This document shows, one piece after another, positions 30,304 to 33,782 of a DNA stretch of 33,782 bases. This stretch comes from Gemmatimonadota bacterium (GTDB taxonomy: Bacteria; Gemmatimonadota; Gemmatimonadetes; Palauibacterales; KS3-K002). Below the pieces are notes generated by a model, which ran no database searches, was not told the DNA's origin, and saw nothing but the letters and a program-made list of their open reading frames with translations. The first letter of the stretch is position 1. The number at the start of each line of letters is the position of its first letter. The position numbers were made by a program, and so were the translations under genes. The stretch is from contig CP070722.1 of the NCBI GenBank assembly GCA_020350785.1, positions 584,826 to 618,607 of the forward strand. Reading direction: 5' to 3'.

Positions 30304-30936
30304 ATGCGGAGACGGACGCGTACCCTATTGGGCGTGGCTCTCCTGCTCCTCGGCGCGCAGCCCGAGTTGAGAGGGCAAGATCGCTTCATCTCGAATGGGG
30401 TGGTCTTCACGTTTCAGGGCGGCTACAAGGCGATGGGCGGCGACCTCGGCAAGGTGCTTGACGGCGGGGTCATCGGTGAGTACGGCTTCGCCTACCAGGC
30501 GGGCGATTTTCGCTACGGCCTGGCGCTCAATCTGGTCTCGCTGGACGTGGCGGATGTCGATGAGAGCGTGAGCCAGGTTGGCGCGATGCTGTTTGCGAGA
30601 TACGTGCTGCGTCCCGAGGCGCGGGTGCAGCCTTACGGAGAGCTGCGCCTGGGAGGAGTCAGATATCGGCCGGAGGGCGATGCCTTCGCCCCGGTGGAGC
30701 CGCCGGAGGATGGGGAGGAGCCGGAGGGTGAGAACCCAGCTGATGCGGTGAATGGATTCGAGGGCGGTCTGCTTGCCGGCGTAGAGTTCGCCCTCTCTCG
30801 AAAAGTGGCCTTCGACCTCTCGGGCGCGTTCAGCTACATCACGACGGAGGAGGTCGACTTGACGGCGATCGATTTGGGCACGGTTGACAAAGGGACGGCT
30901 TGGAGCCTCCGGCTTGGCGTGAGGTGGCTACCATGA
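30304..30936 (+). CDS. outer-membrane beta-barrel protein (small)
   Basis: A 210-residue protein with a signal peptide of about 24 residues (RRRTRTLLGVALLLLGAQP), then alternating strands (VVFTFQGGYKAMGG, YGLALNLVSLDVADV, VQPYGELRLGGVRY) with an acidic loop PVEPPEDGEEPEGENPAD. It ends AWSLRLGVRWLP with a beta-barrel-like pattern, though the terminal residue is Pro. ATG 30304 is 11 bases after AAAGGA and ATG 30295 only 2 bases after, so I prefer 30304; a longer frame to 30166 lacks support. The last bases overlap the next gene (ATGA). Confidence 0.75.
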   Translation: MRRRTRTLLGVALLLLGAQPELRGQDRFISNGVVFTFQGGYKAMGGDLGKVLDGGVIGEYGFAYQAGDFRYGLALNLVSLDVADVDESVSQVGAMLFARYVLRPEARVQPYGELRLGGVRYRPEGDAFAPVEPPEDGEEPEGENPADAVNGFEGGLLAGVEFALSRKVAFDLSGAFSYITTEEVDLTAIDLGTVDKGTAWSLRLGVRWLP

Positions 30937-32495
30937 GCGCGGCTCGCGTGGTGAGGTGGTCGGGAATTATCGGCCTGGCCCTCGCGTTGGTGATTGTGGC
31001 CGTCGGAGAATCGCTGCAGGCGCAAGAGTCCGAAAGCTCGATGGTCCGCAGCGGGCCGGTCAACGCGACCCGCATGTCTGCGCTTATGTCGCCTGCTGCG
31101 CTTTCCGATACGCTCCTGTCCGACGCCAGCTTAGAGGAAGAGCGAGAGCGGCAAGCGAGTGTCGACGGGTGGGGTGTCAAGAGGAACTGGGGTCTGGCGA
31201 TCGGCGAAGTCCTCGCGATCAACAACATCGTCTGGGCGTTCAACGAGTATCCGCGCGGAGCGAACTTCACGCAGGTGAACCCACGCAGCTGGTGGAGGAA
31301 CATCGAGCGCGGCTTCACCTGGGACGATAACCACTTCAATACCAATCAGTTCGCGCACCCATTCCACGGCAGTCTCTACTACAGCGCCGCCCGCTCTAAC
31401 GGCTTCAACTACTGGGCATCGGCGCCTTTTGCGATTGCTGGCAGCTTCATGTGGGAATGCTGTGGCGAGACGCACCCGGCTTCCATCAACGACTGGATTG
31501 CCACCAGCATAGGTGGGATCGCCATCGGCGAGATGAGCTATCGGCTGTCGTCGACGGTGCTCGACAACACGACAACGGGATCGGAGCGGACCTGGCGCGA
31601 GATCGGCGCTTTAGCGATCAACCCGGTGCGCGGATTCAACCGCCTCGTATCGGGCCGTTGGTCGGAGGTCGGCACGAATCCAGCGGATCGTCGGCCAGCG
31701 GCGCTGTCGAACGAGTTGTCCGCCGGTGTGAGGGTAATAGGAGAAGGCGAATCGATAACAGAGAACACGTCGACACACGCGTTCTTCCAGGTCGATTTCA
31801 GGTACGGCAGTGCCTACGAGGGTGATCGTCGTGATCCGTTCGACTACTTCTTGATGGGCCTTCAGGTGAACTTCTCCGACAAGAATGCGCTGGGGCGTCT
31901 TCAAATTCGGGGCAATCTGTTCACCACGGATCTCAACGACTCCGAGAAGACGCGCCATGTCTTCACCGTCGCCCAGAACTACGACTACTTCAACAACAAC
32001 GCTTACGAGTTCGGCGGCCAGAGCTTCAGCGCCTCGCTGCTCTCGCGCTGGCGGCTCTCCGAAGAGTGGCACGCGTGGACCGCTCTCGACGCATACTTGA
32101 TGCTCATGGGGGCGGTGAACTCCGACTTCGCGTTCATCGCCGAGTTCCCTCCGGACTTCGAGCAAGAGAGGCTTCGCGAGTACGACTTCGGCCCGGGCGG
32201 CGGGCCCGCCATCGGTGGCGGGATCTTCTGGAAGGGTCGCGAGGTGCTCACCCTGCGCTATCGCCTCTCGTATCTTTACACCTTGAACGGATCGGTCCGC
32301 GAGGGAGACGAGGCCTGGCACCTTGTGCACTGGACCTGGCTCAGAGGCAAGGTTCCGATCAGACGTAACTTCGGAATCGGGGTGGATCTGTCGGTTTTCT
32401 TGCGAGAGAGCCACTACACCTGCGTTGTCTGCGCGGATACCGACCAGAGGAATCCCGAGGCCAGGTTGTATGGCGTCTGGCAGGTCGGAAATTGA
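30933..32495 (+). CDS. DUF3943-like outer-membrane protein
   Basis: A 520-residue protein starting at ATG 30933, which overlaps the stop of the preceding barrel gene. The signal peptide ends LQA-QES near residue 30. GFTWDDNHFNTNQFAHPFHGS, YYSAARSNGFNYWASAPFAI and EYGSFMWE-like GSFMWECCGETHPASINDW are the DUF3943 hallmark (aromatic, His- and Asn-rich). The C-terminal half is strand-rich (FFQVDFRYGSAYEG, LRYRLSYLYTLNGS). A pair CVVC near the end (HYTCVVCADTDQ) is unusual for an outer-membrane protein. The function is unknown. Coupled to the small barrel. Confidence 0.82.
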   Translation: MSAARVVRWSGIIGLALALVIVAVGESLQAQESESSMVRSGPVNATRMSALMSPAALSDTLLSDASLEEERERQASVDGWGVKRNWGLAIGEVLAINNIVWAFNEYPRGANFTQVNPRSWWRNIERGFTWDDNHFNTNQFAHPFHGSLYYSAARSNGFNYWASAPFAIAGSFMWECCGETHPASINDWIATSIGGIAIGEMSYRLSSTVLDNTTTGSERTWREIGALAINPVRGFNRLVSGRWSEVGTNPADRRPAALSNELSAGVRVIGEGESITENTSTHAFFQVDFRYGSAYEGDRRDPFDYFLMGLQVNFSDKNALGRLQIRGNLFTTDLNDSEKTRHVFTVAQNYDYFNNNAYEFGGQSFSASLLSRWRLSEEWHAWTALDAYLMLMGAVNSDFAFIAEFPPDFEQERLREYDFGPGGGPAIGGGIFWKGREVLTLRYRLSYLYTLNGSVREGDEAWHLVHWTWLRGKVPIRRNFGIGVDLSVFLRESHYTCVVCADTDQRNPEARLYGVWQVGN

Positions 32496-32552
32496 GCGTG
32501 GTTAGGAAGCTTATCGTCGTTCTGAGGAAGCACTACAGCTGCAGCTAGGTTT

Positions 32553-32571
32553 CCCCAGCGCGTCGCTGGGG
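32553..32571. promoter_or_regulatory. perfect eight-pair hairpin before purL
   Basis: CCCCAGCG, loop CGT, CGCTGGGG form an uninterrupted GC-rich stem-loop 57 bases after the DUF3943 stop and 33 bases before the purL start. No T-run follows on either strand, so it is a weak terminator candidate or a regulatory stem. Confidence 0.5.
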
Positions 32572-32585
32572 CTTGCGCGGCCGGT

Positions 32586-32591
32586 TATAAT
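32586..32591 (+). promoter_or_regulatory. purL: TATAAT -10-like box at the start of purL
   Basis: A perfect TATAAT overlaps the first candidate ATG (32590). It would place transcription start near 32598, only about 7 bases before ATG 32605, giving an almost leaderless mRNA. No good -35 box is seen at 16-18 bases upstream, so the match may be chance. Confidence 0.35.
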
Positions 32592-32604
32592 GAGCCAGGC
32601 AACG

Positions 32605-33782
32605 ATGAGCTTACTCCATCTCTACCGTGCTCCGGGCCTGCCGGCAGCTGGGAGAGACGCGCTCGTCGAGCTGGCTCGGCAGCGCGCCTCGCCGGCGATC
32701 GAGGGCATCGAGACCGAGCACTGCTTCAACGTCGAGGCCAGCAGCTCCCTCAGCAGTGAGGAGATCGCCAAGCTCTCCTGGCTGCTGAGGGAGACGTTCG
32801 AACCCGAGAAGTTGGGCAGAGAGACCTTCCTGAGGCCCACAGGCGTCATCCTCGAGGTGGGCCCGCGGATGAACTTCAGCACCGCCTGGTCCACCAACGC
32901 CGTTGCGATCTGCCACGCCTGTGGCTTGACGAAGATCCGGCGGATCGAGCGCTCGCGCCGCTATCAGCTGCGGTCGCGCGTGCTGCTGAGCGAGGATGAG
33001 ATCGCGGCGTTCCTGGCACTGGTTCACGACCGGATGACGGAATGCCGCTACCCCGAACCGCTGGCCAGCTTCAAGGCGGGGGTTCGACCCGAGCCAACCT
33101 TCGAGGTACCGCTGCTGGAGGAGGGCAGGGCCGCGCTGGAACGCATCAACCAGCAGCTTGGGCTCGCCTTCGATGAGTGGGATCTCAACTACTACACGGA
33201 TCTGTTCCTCAAACGCGTCGGGCGCAATCCCTCCAACGTCGAGTGCTTCGACATCGCCCAGTCGAACAGCGAGCACTCGCGCCATTGGTTTTTCAAGGGC
33301 CGCCTGACCGTCGATTGGGAAGAGATCCCCAAACATCTGATCGGGCTGATCAGGGAGCCGCTGGAAGCGAACCCGAATAACAGCATCATCGCTTTCAAGG
33401 ACAACTCCAGCGCCATCCGCGGCTACCCGATCCGAACCATCACTCCGGCGCGCCCGGGCCAGCCAGCACCCTTCGTCGCGACCGACCTCGACTACCACAT
33501 CATCTTCACAGCAGAGACGCACAACTTCCCCTCCGGTGTCGCGCCCTTCCCGGGCGCCGAGACGGGCACCGGAGGTCGGATCCGCGATGTGCATGCCACC
33601 GGACGGGGGTCGCTCGTGGTCGCGGGTACCGCCGCCTACTGCGTGGGCAATCTGCGCATCCCCGGCCACGAGCTTCCTTGGGAAGACCCGAGCTTCGCCT
33701 ACCCGGGCAACCTGGCTTCGCCTTTGGAGATCGAGATCGAGGCGAGCAACGGCGCCTCCGACTACGGCAACAAGTTCGGCGA
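32605..33782 (+). CDS. purL: phosphoribosylformylglycinamidine synthase, long form, N-terminal part (runs off window)
   Basis: An open frame from ATG 32605 (or ATG 32590, five codons upstream) runs off the right edge with 392 codons and no stop. It reads MSLLHLYRAPGLPAAGRD, then IETEHCFNVEASSSLS, the FGAM-synthase segment NSEHSRHWFFKG, and TAETHNFPSGVAPFPGAETG, a motif of the ATP-binding site. This start is that of the long PurL form, about 1,300 residues with a fused glutaminase, rather than the short PurL used with separate PurQ and PurS. It catalyses the fourth step of purine synthesis. The glutaminase part would lie outside the window and is inferred. Confidence 0.93.
   Translation, partial: MSLLHLYRAPGLPAAGRDALVELARQRASPAIEGIETEHCFNVEASSSLSSEEIAKLSWLLRETFEPEKLGRETFLRPTGVILEVGPRMNFSTAWSTNAVAICHACGLTKIRRIERSRRYQLRSRVLLSEDEIAAFLALVHDRMTECRYPEPLASFKAGVRPEPTFEVPLLEEGRAALERINQQLGLAFDEWDLNYYTDLFLKRVGRNPSNVECFDIAQSNSEHSRHWFFKGRLTVDWEEIPKHLIGLIREPLEANPNNSIIAFKDNSSAIRGYPIRTITPARPGQPAPFVATDLDYHIIFTAETHNFPSGVAPFPGAETGTGGRIRDVHATGRGSLVVAGTAAYCVGNLRIPGHELPWEDPSFAYPGNLASPLEIEIEASNGASDYGNKFG

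Noticed and set aside
32611..33669. Long minus-strand frame (352 codons) opposite purL
   Set aside because: The plus strand encodes unmistakable FGAM-synthase motifs here, so this is a shadow.

Overview
The window looks like an ordinary chromosomal segment of a GC-rich, Gram-negative bacterium. It encodes several exported beta-barrel or outer-membrane proteins (DUF481-like, DUF3943-like and a small barrel), a lipoprotein cytochrome, many signal peptides, and genes with recognisable Shine-Dalgarno sites and frequent GTG/TTG starts. The mix (long-form PurL, ArsS-type radical SAM, L-lysine 6-transaminase, M28 peptidases, FG-GAP proteins, a small membrane protein beside an ABC ATPase) reminds me of Gemmatimonadota or a neighbouring phylum. 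That assignment is an inference from memory, not something the sequence proves. I see no tRNA, rRNA, CRISPR, IS element, phage gene or integrase, and no recognisable transcription factor.

Layout. 1-2048: end of a beta-carbonic anhydrase, an exported alpha/beta hydrolase, and a Spy-like periplasmic protein with a Met/His repeat tail. 2055-4456: a four-helix membrane protein, a 63-residue peptide with three CYP motifs spaced exactly 11 residues apart, a small membrane protein, an unusual ABC ATPase and an isoprenylcysteine-methyltransferase-like membrane enzyme. 4654-7401: a PhzF-family isomerase, a DesVI-like methyltransferase and three small proteins. 7619-10911: AMMECR1 protein, a receiver-like/DUF3052 fusion, a ClbS/DinB-like bundle, a membrane protein and MsrA. 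10961-12346 (minus): the ArsS radical SAM and its peroxidase-like partner. 12491-16697: a MetE-like protein, an ACT-domain protein, a methyltransferase, DoxX, a diheme lipoprotein and a DUF481 barrel, ending at a strong hairpin terminator shared with the convergent gene.

16819-19476 (minus) is the most remarkable gene: two tyrosine phenol-lyase/tryptophanase units fused in one 885-residue chain. The N-terminal copy has lost the PLP-phosphate loop but keeps the GDEAYAGS tyrosine and the YEGxxxYGG loop. The C-terminal copy keeps the whole PLP site but has lost exactly those two elements. This looks like a built-in heterodimer with a divided active site.

19803-33782: VOC protein, VKOR-DsbA fusion, a secreted TPR/seven-repeat FG-GAP protein (minus), a compact run of five genes (membrane protein, NAPE-PLD-like hydrolase, possible macro-like protein, CoA-binding protein, hypothetical), L-lysine 6-transaminase, an exported M28 peptidase, two translationally overlapping outer-membrane proteins, and the 5' part of long-form purL running off the window. 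The functional themes are envelope and redox maintenance (VKOR-DsbA, MsrA, Spy-like, PspB-like, cytochrome) and amino-acid metabolism (tyrosine lyase, lysine transaminase, MetE-like, ACT).
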